Assembly: GCA_022841915.1 (NCBI GenBank) | Contig: JALHQN010000008.1 | Span: forward strand, 14,713 to 78,712 | Source of the DNA: Burkholderiales bacterium | GTDB taxonomy: Bacteria; Pseudomonadota; Gammaproteobacteria; Burkholderiales; WYBJ01 | Direction: 5' to 3' | DNA length: 64,000 bases | Part shown: one piece after another, positions 8,308 through 18,014 of the stretch | Layout of the letters: each line of letters starts with the position of its first letter | Position numbering within the stretch: position 1 is the stretch's first letter | The notes under the pieces: generated by a model | What the model was told of the DNA's origin: nothing | The model's input: the letters and a program-made list of their open reading frames with translations, nothing else | The model's database searches: none | Position numbers and translations under genes: made by a program

Positions 8308-9909
8308 ATGCTCGACTCGAATCTCACGACCCAGCTTCGCACCTATCTCGCTCATCTTCGTCATCCGATCGAATTGATCGCCTCGCTCGACGACGGCGAA
8401 AAGTCGCGGGAGCTGCGCGAACTGCTGCACGAGATTGCCGCGCTCTCTTCGCTCATCAGGGTACGGGAAGACGGCGCCGATGCGCGCAAGCCCTCCTTCG
8501 CCATCGCTCGCGCCGGCGAACAGTCCGGAGTGCGCTTCGCCGGCATTCCGCTCGGCCACGAGTTCACCTCGCTCGTGCTGGCCCTGCTGCACGTCGGCGG
8601 CCATCCCCCCAAAGCGGACGCCGAACTCATCAAGCAGATTCGCGCCATCGACGCCGCACAGCCGCTGCGGTTCGAGACCTACATATCGCTCTCGTGCCAC
8701 AACTGTCCGGACGTGGTGCAGGCCTTGAACTTGATGGCGGCCCTGAACCCGAGCATCGAACACGTGATGATCGACGGCGCCTTGTTCCAGAGCGAAGTGG
8801 ACGAGCGCAAGATCATGGCGGTGCCTGCGGTGTTCCTCAACGGCCAGGTGTTCGGCCACGGCCGCATGACGCTGGAAGAAATCGTTGCCAAGGTCGACGT
8901 CGGCGCAAGTGCCCGCGAAGCAGAGAAGCTCGATGCTCGGGCACCCTACGACGTGCTCGTCGTGGGCGGCGGCCCTGCGGGCGCCTCGGCTGCGATCTAT
9001 GCTGCCCGCAAAGGCATCCGGACCGGCATCGTCGCCGAGCGCTTCGGCGGCCAGGTCATGGACACGATGGGTATCGAGAATCTCATATCGGTGCCTCACA
9101 CCGAGGGACCGAAACTCGTCGCTGCCCTCGAGCAGCACGTCAAGGAATACGACGTCGACATCATGAACATGCAGCGCGCAGAGGCGCTGGTGGCGCCCGG
9201 CGCCGATGGACTGGCGGCTGTCCGCCTCGCGAACGGCGCGACGCTGCGAGCGAGATCGATCGTCCTCGCCACCGGTGCGCGCTGGCGCGAGATGAACGTC
9301 CCCGGCGAGAAAGACTACAAGGCCAAGGGCGTGTGCTTCTGTCCGCACTGCGACGGGCCGCTCTTCAAGGGCAAGCGCGTGGCCGTCATCGGCGGCGGCA
9401 ACTCCGGCGTCGAAGCCGCGATCGATCTGGCGGGCATCGTGAGCCACGTGACCTTGCTCGAGTTCGACGACAAACTGCGCGCCGATGCGGTGCTGCAAGC
9501 GAAGCTCAACAGCCTTGCCAATGTCACGGTGATCACCAGCGCGCAGACGACCGAAGTCACCGGCAACGGCGAGAAGCTCGACGGGATCGTCTACCAGGAT
9601 CGCAAGAGCGGGCAGACGCATCGGATCGAACTCGAAGGCGTGTTCGTGCAGATCGGCCTGCTGCCCAACACCGATTGGCTCAAGGGCACGATCGCCCTCA
9701 CGCCGCGCGGCGAAATCGAGATCGACGCTCGCGGTCAGACATCGGTGCCGGGCATCTTCGCGGCCGGCGACGCCACCACGGTGCCGTACAAGCAGATCGT
9801 GATCGCGATGGGCGAGGGATCGAAGGCGAGCCTGAGCGCATTCGATCACCTGATTCGCAGCTCGGCCCCCGCTGCGAAGCCTCCCGCCGAGGTCGCCATC
9901 GCCGCCTAG
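8308..9909 (+). CDS. ahpF: Alkyl hydroperoxide reductase flavoprotein subunit AhpF
   Basis: NAD(P)H-dependent disulfide reductase of 533 residues that recycles AhpC. The N-terminal double thioredoxin-fold domain (about 1-195) carries CHNCPD. The FAD domain starts at [21 protein letters not shown], the active-site pair is in [13 protein letters not shown], and the NAD domain has [19 protein letters not shown]. The C-terminal FAD motif [17 protein letters not shown] is intact. The length fits AhpF (about 520) rather than thioredoxin reductase (about 320). The start at 8308 follows CAGGAGATCGCC. It is downstream of ahpC with a hairpin between, so probably co-transcribed at lower level. Confidence 0.97.
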   Translation: MLDSNLTTQLRTYLAHLRHPIELIASLDDGEKSRELRELLHEIAALSSLIRVREDGADARKPSFAIARAGEQSGVRFAGIPLGHEFTSLVLALLHVGGHPPKADAELIKQIRAIDAAQPLRFETYISLSCHNCPDVVQALNLMAALNPSIEHVMIDGALFQSEVDERKIMAVPAVFLNGQVFGHGRMTLEEIVAKVDVGASAREAEKLDARAPYDVLVVGGGPAGASAAIYAARKGIRTGIVAERFGGQVMDTMGIENLISVPHTEGPKLVAALEQHVKEYDVDIMNMQRAEALVAPGADGLAAVRLANGATLRARSIVLATGARWREMNVPGEKDYKAKGVCFCPHCDGPLFKGKRVAVIGGGNSGVEAAIDLAGIVSHVTLLEFDDKLRADAVLQAKLNSLANVTVITSAQTTEVTGNGEKLDGIVYQDRKSGQTHRIELEGVFVQIGLLPNTDWLKGTIALTPRGEIEIDARGQTSVPGIFAAGDATTVPYKQIVIAMGEGSKASLSAFDHLIRSSAPAAKPPAEVAIAA

Positions 9910-9976
9910 GCGCGCCTTGGGGACGCTCGACGGCACGGCCTTCCCGAGCGTTCCTGGAAGCTCCCTCCCGGCCAGA

Positions 9977-10010
9977 CCTGCACCCCGTCACAAGCGGGGC
10001 GCAGGCTTTC
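9977..10010 (+). terminator. Putative terminator after ahpF
   Basis: CCTGC-A-CCCCG (9977-9987) pairs with CGGGG-C-GCAGG (9995-10005) with one internal mismatch and a 7-base loop. A short CTTTC follows instead of a strong T-run. It sits 67 bp beyond the ahpF stop and upstream of the next Bug gene. Confidence 0.5.
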
Positions 10011-10072
10011 CCGGCTGCCCGGGATACAATCGGGTCGCATCAGATCCGCGGCTAGAACATCAGGAGGAGCCA

Positions 10073-11065
10073 ATGAACCGGAGCTCAAGCGCCGCCCGGC
10101 GTGTCGCCATCGCGCGCATTGCACTGACCGGCGCATTGCTTGCGCTCGGCTGCCCGGCCGCTGCCCAACCCGCCTATCCCAGCAAGCCGATCCGATTGAT
10201 TCTGCCCTACGCCCCCGGTGGCAGCACATCGACGATCGCCCGCCTCATCGGCCAGAAGATGACCGAACACTGGGGACAACAGGTACTGATCGACAACCGG
10301 CCCGGCGGCGGCACCGTGATCGGCTCCGAACTGCTGGTGAGATCGCCGCCCGACGGCTACACCCTGCTGATGGTGACGAGCACGCATACCATCAATCCCA
10401 GTCTGATGAAGCTGCCCTACGATGCCGTCCGGGACTTCACCCCGGTATCGACACTGAGCACCACGGGCTACGTGCTCGTCGTGCACCCGGTATTGCCGGT
10501 GAAGAACCTGCGCGAATTCATCGCGCTCGCGAAGGCGCGGCCTGGACAACTGGACTACGCCTCCTCGGGCACCGGCACCGCCAACCATCTGGCGACCGAA
10601 CTCTTCAGCATGCTGACCGGCATCAAGATGCAGCATATCCCCTACCGTGGCGGCGGCCCCGCCATCATCGACATCATGGGGGGCCAGGTGCAGGTGCACA
10701 TCAACGTGCCCACCAACCTGATTCCGAATATCCAAACCGGCAAGCTGCGCGGCATCGCCGTGACCGGCACATCGCGCCTGCTCGCCCTGCCTGAAATGCC
10801 CACCTTCGCGCAAGCCGGACTGCCCCAGTTCACCTCGGGCAACTGGAACGGCCTGCTCGCGCCGGCCGGCACGCCGAAGCCGGTCGTGGATGCACTCGCC
10901 AGCGAGATCGGCAGGGTTTTGCAGTTGCCGGACATCCGCGAGAAGCTCTTGAGCCAGGGTGTTTCGACCTGGTTCAATCCGCCGGATCGCTTCGCCGATC
11001 TCATCCGGAGCGAGATGACGACTTTCGACAAGGTGATCAAGTCGGCCAACATCAAGCTCCAATGA
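10073..11065 (+). CDS. Bug family (TctC) tripartite tricarboxylate transporter receptor
   Basis: Secreted solute-binding protein of 330 residues. The signal peptide ALTGALLALGCPAAAQ precedes YPSKPIRLILPYAPGGSTS, DNRPGGGTVIG, PDGYTLL and IPYRGGGPA. The start at 10073 has CAGGAGGAG upstream. It is the first gene of a plus-strand operon with a fumarylacetoacetase-like and an amidohydrolase-like gene, 58 bp before the next start. That arrangement suggests it binds a dicarboxylate or acylpyruvate-like substrate of those enzymes, which is inference only. Confidence 0.95.
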   Translation: MNRSSSAARRVAIARIALTGALLALGCPAAAQPAYPSKPIRLILPYAPGGSTSTIARLIGQKMTEHWGQQVLIDNRPGGGTVIGSELLVRSPPDGYTLLMVTSTHTINPSLMKLPYDAVRDFTPVSTLSTTGYVLVVHPVLPVKNLREFIALAKARPGQLDYASSGTGTANHLATELFSMLTGIKMQHIPYRGGGPAIIDIMGGQVQVHINVPTNLIPNIQTGKLRGIAVTGTSRLLALPEMPTFAQAGLPQFTSGNWNGLLAPAGTPKPVVDALASEIGRVLQLPDIREKLLSQGVSTWFNPPDRFADLIRSEMTTFDKVIKSANIKLQ

Positions 11066-11123
11066 TTCGATCGCGCCGCCTGCAACCAGCGCGGCTCACA
11101 TAACGCATGCATGGGAGACTGCC

Positions 11124-12008
11124 TTGAAGCTATGTCACTACAACGCCAACCAGGCCGGCATCATCGAAGGCGATCAGGTCTATCCCTTGGGTGATGCGCT
11201 GAAGCAGGCGGGCATACTGCGCGATCGCTACACCATGCTCGAAGTCATCGAGGCGCTCATCGAAGACCGGCGAGCGCAGCAGATCGCTGGCGACGCGAGC
11301 GGCACCGGCCAGCCGCTGCCGCTCGCCTCTGTAAAGCTGCTTGCACCCATCACCAATCCGCCGTCCATCTGGGCAGCCGCGATGAACTATCGCGCCCACC
11401 AGAACGAGATGGTCGAGCGGGTCGGCGCCAGCGGGCGCGCGAACCTGTCCAAGGACGAACTGATGGCCGAGTTCTTCCTCAAGCCGAGTTCTTCGCTGAT
11501 CGGTCCGGGCGGCACGGTGATCCTGCCCAAGGTGGCGAGGCACGTCGATCACGAATGCGAACTGTGCGCGGTGATCGGTGTTCCTGGCAAGAAGATCCCG
11601 GAGGCGAGCGCGCTCGATCACGTCTTCGGCTACACGACGCTGTGGGATTTCAGCATTCGCGATCCGTGGGTGAAGCAGCAGAACACCCGCAACATCCGCA
11701 AAGGCTGCGACACCTTCACGGGGCTCGGGCCATGCATCGTGACGCGCGATGAAATCGCCGAGCCGCAAGACCTGCACATCCGGGTCGAGCAAAACGGCAA
11801 GCTGGTCATGACCGCGCACACGGCGGACATGATCTGCGGCCTGCGCGAGCACATCCGCTTCCTGAGCGAACGCATCACGCTGCGCACAGGCGATCTGATC
11901 ACCACCGGCACGCCCGCCGGCGTGTCGCGCCTGGCTGATGGCGACACGCTCGAAGGCGGCATCGCCGGCATCGGCAACATGCGATTCAGCGTGCGAGCCG
12001 AGGCCTGA
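11124..12008 (+). CDS. Fumarylacetoacetate hydrolase family protein
   Basis: Cytoplasmic enzyme of 294 residues from the FAH superfamily, whose members cleave C-C bonds of acylpyruvates or hydrate and decarboxylate 2-oxo acids with Mg2+. Visible motifs are NPPSIWAAAMNYRAH, HECELCAVIGVPGKKI, the FGYTTLWDFSIRD region, and the C-terminal LRTGDLITTGTPAGVS signature. The start is TTG at 11124, placed by GGGAGACTGCC just upstream; no ATG in frame gives the expected N-terminus. It lies between the Bug receptor and an amidohydrolase in one operon. Confidence 0.92.
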   Translation: MKLCHYNANQAGIIEGDQVYPLGDALKQAGILRDRYTMLEVIEALIEDRRAQQIAGDASGTGQPLPLASVKLLAPITNPPSIWAAAMNYRAHQNEMVERVGASGRANLSKDELMAEFFLKPSSSLIGPGGTVILPKVARHVDHECELCAVIGVPGKKIPEASALDHVFGYTTLWDFSIRDPWVKQQNTRNIRKGCDTFTGLGPCIVTRDEIAEPQDLHIRVEQNGKLVMTAHTADMICGLREHIRFLSERITLRTGDLITTGTPAGVSRLADGDTLEGGIAGIGNMRFSVRAEA

Positions 12009-12039
12009 AGACACACGATCGAACTCGGGAGAACTCAAC

Positions 12040-12885
12040 ATGCTGATCGTCGATGCGCAAGTCCACGTCTGGGCCGCCGACCGCCCCGATCGCCCCTGGC
12101 CGCGCCCGCTGATGGCGCCGCAGCGCGCCGAACCGCTGCTGCCGGACGAACTCCTGGTCGAGATGGAGCAGGCCGGTGTCGATGCCACCGTGCTGGTGCC
12201 GCCGATCTGGGAGGGCGGACGCAACGATATCGCGCTGCAAGCCGCGCAAGCGCGTCCGGATCGATACGCCGTGATGGGCCGTATCGATCAAATGGATCCT
12301 GCGACGGCGAACCTCTTTCCCCGCTGGCTCGAGCAGCCCGGCATGCTTGGGATCCGGCTGGCATTCGGCCATGCCGATCTGTGGCCGTTGCTGAGCGCCG
12401 GTCATTTCAACTGGCTCTGGGCCGCCGCCGAGAAGGCGAGTATCCCGCTGATGGTGCTGGTGCCGCACCTGCTGGTGCCCGAGATCGACAAGGTCGCCGA
12501 GCGTCATCCGGGTTTGAAGATCGTGATGGATCACTTGTCGGTGCCCAGCGGCCTGAAGGACGCCGCGGCCTTCAAGGACATCGATCAGGTGTACGCGATT
12601 GCCAAGCGACCGAATGTCGCGGCGAAGGTGAGCGCCCTGCCGAGCTACTCGACCGACCGCTATCCGTACCCATCGCTGCACCAGTACATCCGGCGGGCCT
12701 ACGATGCCTTCGGACCGAAGCGATGCTTCTGGGGCACGGACATCTCGCGCTCGCCCATCACGCTGCGCGAGCATGTGACGCTTTTCACCGAGGCGTTGCC
12801 TTGGCTGACCGGTCAAGACCTCGAGTGGGTCATGGGCCGCGGGGTGTGCCAGTGGCTGGGATGGAAGCTGCCCGGCGCCTACTGA
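12040..12885 (+). CDS. Amidohydrolase-2 family metal-dependent hydrolase
   Basis: TIM-barrel amidohydrolase of 281 residues. It starts MLIVDAQVHVW with the first-strand HxW metal motif, continues through VMDHLSVPSG, and ends with a late-barrel FWGTDIS segment that carries the conserved Asp. This group includes 2-pyrone-4,6-dicarboxylate lactonases and decarboxylases, so lactone hydrolysis or decarboxylation of a ring-cleavage product is plausible. The start at 12040 follows GGGAGAACTCAAC. It closes the plus-strand operon and is followed by a strong hairpin at 12928-12958. Confidence 0.88.
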   Translation: MLIVDAQVHVWAADRPDRPWPRPLMAPQRAEPLLPDELLVEMEQAGVDATVLVPPIWEGGRNDIALQAAQARPDRYAVMGRIDQMDPATANLFPRWLEQPGMLGIRLAFGHADLWPLLSAGHFNWLWAAAEKASIPLMVLVPHLLVPEIDKVAERHPGLKIVMDHLSVPSGLKDAAAFKDIDQVYAIAKRPNVAAKVSALPSYSTDRYPYPSLHQYIRRAYDAFGPKRCFWGTDISRSPITLREHVTLFTEALPWLTGQDLEWVMGRGVCQWLGWKLPGAY

Positions 12886-12927
12886 CCGGGTGCATGCCGC
12901 ATCGGATGTCGCGCGGCGCGACCCGAA

Positions 12928-12958
12928 CGAAGGCTTGCCGCGTCACGGCAAGCCTTCG
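12928..12958. terminator. Bidirectional hairpin terminator between convergent operons
   Basis: A perfect 13-bp stem (CGAAGGCTTGCCG) with loop CGTCA lies between the amidohydrolase stop (12885, plus) and the end of the molybdoenzyme membrane subunit (12967, minus). It could end both transcripts. Confidence 0.75.
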
Positions 12959-12966
12959 CCGCCGCC

Positions 12967-13899
12967 TCAGGAAACGACCTGGTAGTACAGGTTCTGCGGA
13001 TGCCGCGCCTGGGCGAAGAAGAACCAGCGCTCGGCGATGAGCCCGACGTACTGCACGACGAAAGCAAGCAGCAGCCACGCCGAGGCGCCTGTACTGAGCG
13101 CAAGCGCAAGCAGCAGCACGGGCACCACGAAGGCAAGCACCAGGAACGCATGCTTGATGCGCTTCACGAGCCACAGCGGCTTGCCGTGGAAGAACTCGCG
13201 CGTGTTGAAGGCGCCGGCGCTCATCCCCATCGAAGTCTGCCGCAGATTGTTGCCGCGGATGCCGGTCGCGCTTTGCAGCGTGGATGCATGCCGGATGCCG
13301 GCATTGCGCACGAGCGAGGCGATGCGCGTGATCGCGCCGAGCACGGTGAAGCCCAGGCCCCATTGCGCAGCCGCCAAAGCGAACGCGCCCGCGCCGGTGA
13401 GCGAGCCGAGTGCCGCAGCCAGCAGCAGGCCGGAGGCCAAGCCCAGCAGGACGTAGTTCACGAGCGTCAGCGGATGTGCCCACTCCTGGATGAACTTCAG
13501 GCAGGCATAGATCATGGCCGTACAAACCCACAGCAGGGCCGAGAGGACCAACGCGGCAATCATCAGCAGCGGCACCAAGCCTTGCGCCGCCCCTGTCCAG
13601 GCGAGCAGCAGCCACAGGGCCACGACGGCAATGAAGGCCGGCAACACGATGACTTCGCGCGAGAGCCAGGAGGTGCGCCACATGAGCACGGCGCGCCAGG
13701 CTCTCTCCGGCCGCCCCAGGTGAAACGTGGAAGCCACCAACCCGAGCATCAGGACGACGAAGGCGACACCGAGCGAAGTCAGCACGAAGGTCGGAGGAAG
13801 CACGGCGCCCGCAAGACCGGCGACGGCAATCGCCACGACCAGCCCCTGTGCGGCACCGGCCAGGGTAGTGAACAGAATGACGGAAAATGCAGGATGCAC
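12967..13899 (-). CDS. soeC: DmsC-type quinone-interacting membrane subunit, probable SoeC
   Basis: Integral membrane protein of 310 residues with about eight hydrophobic helices, starting MHPAFSVILFTTLAGAAQG, of the DmsC anchor family. It would pass electrons between the quinone pool and the iron-sulfur subunit. It is the last of three minus-strand genes. The set of molybdenum subunit of about 970 residues, ferredoxin of about 235 and DmsC-like anchor of about 310, with no Tat signal on the large subunit, matches the cytoplasmic sulfite dehydrogenase SoeABC known from Allochromatium. Function as a DMSO- or other S/N-oxide reductase anchor remains possible. Confidence 0.8.
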   Translation of the reverse strand: MHPAFSVILFTTLAGAAQGLVVAIAVAGLAGAVLPPTFVLTSLGVAFVVLMLGLVASTFHLGRPERAWRAVLMWRTSWLSREVIVLPAFIAVVALWLLLAWTGAAQGLVPLLMIAALVLSALLWVCTAMIYACLKFIQEWAHPLTLVNYVLLGLASGLLLAAALGSLTGAGAFALAAAQWGLGFTVLGAITRIASLVRNAGIRHASTLQSATGIRGNNLRQTSMGMSAGAFNTREFFHGKPLWLVKRIKHAFLVLAFVVPVLLLALALSTGASAWLLLAFVVQYVGLIAERWFFFAQARHPQNLYYQVVS

Positions 13900-13905
13900 G
13901 AGTGA

Positions 13906-14613
13906 TCAGCTTTCGCGTTCGACCTGCGCGATGATCTCGGTGATCTTGCGCGGCAGGTAATGGTTGGCCGGCTGAGTTTCCCACTCCGGCATCAAGGCAT
14001 AGCCGCCGCGCTCGCGTATGGCCACCGCTGCTTCGGACGACGGATCGTGAATGTCGCCGAACAGCCGGGCGTTGGTCGGGCAGGCTTTGACGCAGGCGGG
14101 CTTGCGGTCTTCCGGCGCGAGGTTCTTGTCGTAGATGCGATCGACGCACAGCGTGCACTTGGTCATGACCTTGCGGTCTTCGTCGATCTCGCGCGCGCCG
14201 TAAGGACAAGCCCAGGCGCAATACTTGCAGCCGATGCACTTGTCGTAGTCGACCAGCACGATGCCGTCTTCCGGGCGCTTGTAGCTCGCCCCGGTCGGAC
14301 ATACCGGCACGCAGGGCGGATCCTCGCAGTGCAGACAGCTCTTCGGAAAGTGCACCGTCTGCGTATTCGGGAACGTGCCGACCTCGAAGGTCTGCACCCG
14401 ATTGAAGAACGTGCCGGTCGGGTTGGCGCCGTAGGCGTTCTGGTCGACCAGCGGCCCTGCGCTGCCGGAGGTGTTCCATTCCTTGCAGCTGGTCACGCAA
14501 GCGTGACAGCCGACACACACGTTCAGATCGATGACCAGCGCGAGCTGCTTCTTGCGCGCTGGTGCGTTGTTCGCGGCAACCCGCGGGGAGGCTGACATGT
14601 CGTCTACTTTCAT
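13906..14613 (-). CDS. soeB: 4Fe-4S ferredoxin-type subunit, probable SoeB
   Basis: Electron-transfer subunit of 235 residues with four [4Fe-4S] cysteine clusters, visible as CVGCHACVTSCKEWN, CLHCEDPPCVPVCPTGA, CIGCKYCAWACPYGAR and CTLCVDRI with a distal CVKACPTNA. The start at 14613 overlaps the stop of the upstream catalytic gene as ATGA, which implies translational coupling; an internal Met (14598) gives MSASPRV but loses the overlap. It links the molybdenum subunit to the membrane anchor. DmsB-family relatives also serve DMSO, thiosulfate and polysulfide reductases. Confidence 0.85.
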   Translation of the reverse strand: MKVDDMSASPRVAANNAPARKKQLALVIDLNVCVGCHACVTSCKEWNTSGSAGPLVDQNAYGANPTGTFFNRVQTFEVGTFPNTQTVHFPKSCLHCEDPPCVPVCPTGASYKRPEDGIVLVDYDKCIGCKYCAWACPYGAREIDEDRKVMTKCTLCVDRIYDKNLAPEDRKPACVKACPTNARLFGDIHDPSSEAAVAIRERGGYALMPEWETQPANHYLPRKITEIIAQVERES

Positions 14614-17528
14614 TTCTTGCCACGCGCGAAGAACATGACGGCCTCGGCGACGCGACCGAACACGCCGGGCGCGGCCGGGACGGCGTCGATCTGCGGCGAG
14701 CTTTCGGCCGGTTCGTCGGGGGCCGCCGGACGGATGCGCACGCGCACGTCGTACCAGCCGGCCTGGCCGGTGATGGGATCGGAGTTGCTGATGCGACGTC
14801 CGGCGAAGGGCAGATCCTCGCTTATCAGGTGATTGAGCAGGAAGCCCTTGCGCGATTCGTCGGCGGCGGCGTCGAGCTGCCAGGCGCTCTTGCCCTTGCC
14901 GATGGCATTCCAGGTCCAAACGGTGCCCGGATCCACCGCCTCGGAGTAGCGGGCCATGCAGCGCACGCTGCCCCACTGGCTCTCCACCCACATCCAGCCC
15001 CCGTCGGCAACGCCGGCAGCCTGTGCAGTACCTGGATTAACGAACAGATAGTTGTGACTGTGGATCTGGCGCAGCCACGCATTCTGCGAATCCCAGGAGT
15101 GATACATCGCCATCGGGCGCTGGGTGATGGCATGCAGCGGAAACGAAGTAGTGTCGCTGACCGCGTCTTCGAGCGGCGCATACCAGAACGGCAAGGGATC
15201 GAAGTAGGTGTCGATGCGCTCGCGCAACTCCGCCGGCGGCAGGCGCTTGGTGCCCTTGCCGCGCGCCGCCAGACGGAAGCTTTGCAACGCATCCGAATAG
15301 ATGGCCAGCTGAATCGCGTCGCTCTTCTGGCGAAAGCCCATCTCCAGCGAGAACTCGAGGTAGTCGCGATTCCAGTTGCGCATGTACTGCATGCTCTCCG
15401 GCATCGTGTGGTGGAAGACGCAGTTGTTCTTCGCGTACATCTCCCATTGCTTCGGATTGGGCTCGCCCTTGAGCGACTTGCTGCCGTCGGCGCCGCGCCA
15501 GCCCATGAGAAAACCGATACCCGGCTTGGCTTCGAAGTTGACGATGAAGTCCGGATAGTCGCGGTACTTGGGCGTGCCCTCGGGCGTAATGAAGGCCGGC
15601 AGTTTGAGCCGCGCGGCCAAATCGACAAGCACTTCCTGGAACGCGCGCGTGTCGCCCGTGGGCGGCACCACCGGCACGCGCACCGAATCGCACGGACCGT
15701 CGAACTCGCTGATGGGCCGATCGAGCATGCTCAAGGCATCGTGACGCTCGAGATAGGTGGTGTCCGGCAGCACGAGATCGGCGAACGCGACCATTTCGCT
15801 CTGGAAGGCATCGCACACGACCAGGAAGGGCAGCTTGTATTCGCCCGCTTCATCGCGCTCGTTCATCATCGCGCGCACCTGCATGGTGTTCATGGTCGAG
15901 TTCCAGGCCATGTTCGCCATGAAGATGAGCAACGTATCGATGCGATACGGGTCGCCGCGCACCGCGTTGGTGATGACGTTGTGCATCATCCCGTGCGCCG
16001 ACAGCGGGTGCTCCCAGGAGAAGGCCTTGTCGATGCGGATCGGCGTGCCGTCGTCGTGGATCGCCAGTTCGTCCGGGTGCGCGGGAAAACCCAGCGGCCC
16101 CGCCGGCAGGGGCGTGTTGGGCTGCACCTGCTCGGGCGAATGAATGGTGCGATAGTTGGGCACGATGTGGCGCGGATACGGTGCCTTGTGGCGGAAGCCG
16201 CCGGGCCGGTCGATGGTGCCGATCAGCGACATCAGCACCGAGAGCGCTCGCACCGTCTGGAAACCGTTGGAGTGCGCCGCCAAGCCGCGCATGGCATGAA
16301 ACGCGACGGGACGCCCGGTCACGGACGAATGCTGCGTGCCCCAGACGTCGGTCCAGGCGATCGGCAGCTCGAATGCCTGATGCATCGCCGTCTCGCCGAT
16401 CTCGCGCGCGAGTTTGCGGATGCGCTGCGCCGAGATGCCGGTGATCTGCTCCGCCCACTCCGGCGTGCATTCCTTGACGCGGTCTTTCAGCAGTTCGAAA
16501 GCGGTGGCGACCGGGGTGCCGTCGGCCAACGTGTAGCGACCTTCCAGGACCGGATCGACATCGCGCGCCGCATCGGTTTGGGCGCGCTGGGCGGCGTTGG
16601 TCTTGCGATCCCAAACCAGCTTGTTGTGGGGGTTGCGACCGTCGGGCAGCGCCCCCGCTTCCGGATCGAAGGCAAACAAGCCGTCGCGCTCCCCGCCATC
16701 GAGCACGACCAGATTCGGGGCGTTGGTGTAGCGCGCGAGAAACTCGCGATCGATGAGATCGGCGGCGATGAGTTCGTGGATGAGTGCCATGAACAAGGCG
16801 CCGTCGCTGCCCGGCCGCACCGGAATCCATTCGTCGGCAATCGCCGAATAACCCGTGCGCACCGGATTGATCGAGATGAACCGTCCGCCGTCGCGCTTGA
16901 ACTTGGAGAGCGCGATCTTCAGCGGATTGGAGTGATGGTCCTCCGCGGTGCCGATCATGATGAAGAGCTTGGCTCGGTCGAGATCGGGGCCGCCGAACTC
17001 CCAGAAGCTGCCACCGATGGAGTAGATCATGCCGGCGGCCATGTTCACCGAGCAGAAGCCGCCGTGGGCCGCATAGTTGGGCGTGCCGAACTGCCGCGCG
17101 AAGAGGCCCGTCAGGGCCTGCATCTGGTCGCGGCCGGTGAAGAGCGCGAATTTCTTGGGATCAGTGGCGCGCAGCTTGGCGAGGCGCTCTGTCAGGATAT
17201 CGAGCGCGCGTTCCCAACTGATCGGTTCGAACTCGCCGGCGCCGCGCTCGCTGCCTTGTTTGCGCAGCAGCGGCTGTGTGAGTCGGGCCGGGGAGTGCTG
17301 CTTCATGATGCCCGATGCACCCTTGGCGCAGATCACTCCACGATTGATGGGGTGCTCGGGATTGCCGTCGATGTAGCGCACCTGACCATCGCGCAAGTGC
17401 ACACGTATGCCGCAGCGACAGGCGCACATGTAGCAGGTCGTGGTCTTGACCTCGTTGTTCGTTCCAGGCGCAGGATCGGCAAGCGGGTCGTGCAAAGGAG
17501 CCGAAGACAACAGTTTACCGAGACTCAT
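14610..17528 (-). CDS. soeA: Molybdopterin oxidoreductase catalytic subunit, probable sulfite dehydrogenase SoeA
   Basis: Bis-molybdopterin guanine dinucleotide enzyme of about 972 residues. The N-terminal [4Fe-4S] motif has Cys32, Cys35, Cys39 and distal Cys67 in CYMCACRCG and GVICAKG. No twin-arginine signal is present, so the enzyme should stay in the cytoplasm, unlike DmsA, PhsA or TtrA. The C-terminal molydopterin-dinucleotide-binding domain covers roughly the last 150 residues. The frame is open to 17579, but MSLGKLLSS at 17528 gives a more natural start; neither has a strong ribosome-binding site. Size, location and partners fit SoeA. Oxidation of sulfite from sulfonate catabolism is the likely role; another cytoplasmic CISM-type function cannot be excluded. 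Confidence 0.78.
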   Translation of the reverse strand: MSLGKLLSSAPLHDPLADPAPGTNNEVKTTTCYMCACRCGIRVHLRDGQVRYIDGNPEHPINRGVICAKGASGIMKQHSPARLTQPLLRKQGSERGAGEFEPISWERALDILTERLAKLRATDPKKFALFTGRDQMQALTGLFARQFGTPNYAAHGGFCSVNMAAGMIYSIGGSFWEFGGPDLDRAKLFIMIGTAEDHHSNPLKIALSKFKRDGGRFISINPVRTGYSAIADEWIPVRPGSDGALFMALIHELIAADLIDREFLARYTNAPNLVVLDGGERDGLFAFDPEAGALPDGRNPHNKLVWDRKTNAAQRAQTDAARDVDPVLEGRYTLADGTPVATAFELLKDRVKECTPEWAEQITGISAQRIRKLAREIGETAMHQAFELPIAWTDVWGTQHSSVTGRPVAFHAMRGLAAHSNGFQTVRALSVLMSLIGTIDRPGGFRHKAPYPRHIVPNYRTIHSPEQVQPNTPLPAGPLGFPAHPDELAIHDDGTPIRIDKAFSWEHPLSAHGMMHNVITNAVRGDPYRIDTLLIFMANMAWNSTMNTMQVRAMMNERDEAGEYKLPFLVVCDAFQSEMVAFADLVLPDTTYLERHDALSMLDRPISEFDGPCDSVRVPVVPPTGDTRAFQEVLVDLAARLKLPAFITPEGTPKYRDYPDFIVNFEAKPGIGFLMGWRGADGSKSLKGEPNPKQWEMYAKNNCVFHHTMPESMQYMRNWNRDYLEFSLEMGFRQKSDAIQLAIYSDALQSFRLAARGKGTKRLPPAELRERIDTYFDPLPFWYAPLEDAVSDTTSFPLHAITQRPMAMYHSWDSQNAWLRQIHSHNYLFVNPGTAQAAGVADGGWMWVESQWGSVRCMARYSEAVDPGTVWTWNAIGKGKSAWQLDAAADESRKGFLLNHLISEDLPFAGRRISNSDPITGQAGWYDVRVRIRPAAPDEPAESSPQIDAVPAAPGVFGRVAEAVMFFARGKK

Positions 17529-18014
17529 CAATGGCCCCGCCCCGTAAACTCCACGCCGCGCGCGTCGCAGGCATCCCATCTAGGTGAACGACATCGCGAC
17601 GATCCCGTCACCCCGAGCCAAGCAGACCTTAAACGAAACACCGGTGCACCCCGCGATAGCATTTTCAAGTGTGTGTGATGTCCGCAGCCGTCTCTGTCGC
17701 ACCAAGCCCCGAACAGAAAGCACGCGCACGCAACGTTCAATGATAAACGTCCGCACGGCATGTGGAAACCGCGCCGTACGGCGCGGCACCCGTTCGGGCG
17801 AGCCGGCAAGACTCCCGGACCGTATCGACGATGCAACACCTCTTCTCGGAGCGATGCGATCGTCGCCCTCGTCTCAGCGACCTCCCGCACTCGACGGCGC
17901 ATCGCTTATCATGCACATGCTGACGCGCGCCGACCAGCATCGCACTGGCAGGTCGCCCTTGCTCCATTCGGACGCGAACATCAGCCACACAACGAGCGCA
18001 GGAGGAGATCAGCC
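17529..18014. other. Intergenic region between divergent soe and Bug genes
   Basis: About 490 bp without a convincing gene. It must hold promoters for the minus-strand soe genes and the plus-strand Bug gene. No clear sigma-70 pair, sigma-54 element or long palindrome was recognised; short open frames here lack family resemblance and ribosome-binding sites. Confidence 0.6.

Noticed and set aside
14562-17678. A long plus-strand open frame of over 1000 codons antisense to the molybdoenzyme gene
   Set aside because: It lies opposite a gene with clear catalytic motifs, is rich in Arg, His and Gly as expected for GC-biased antisense, and has no recognisable domain.
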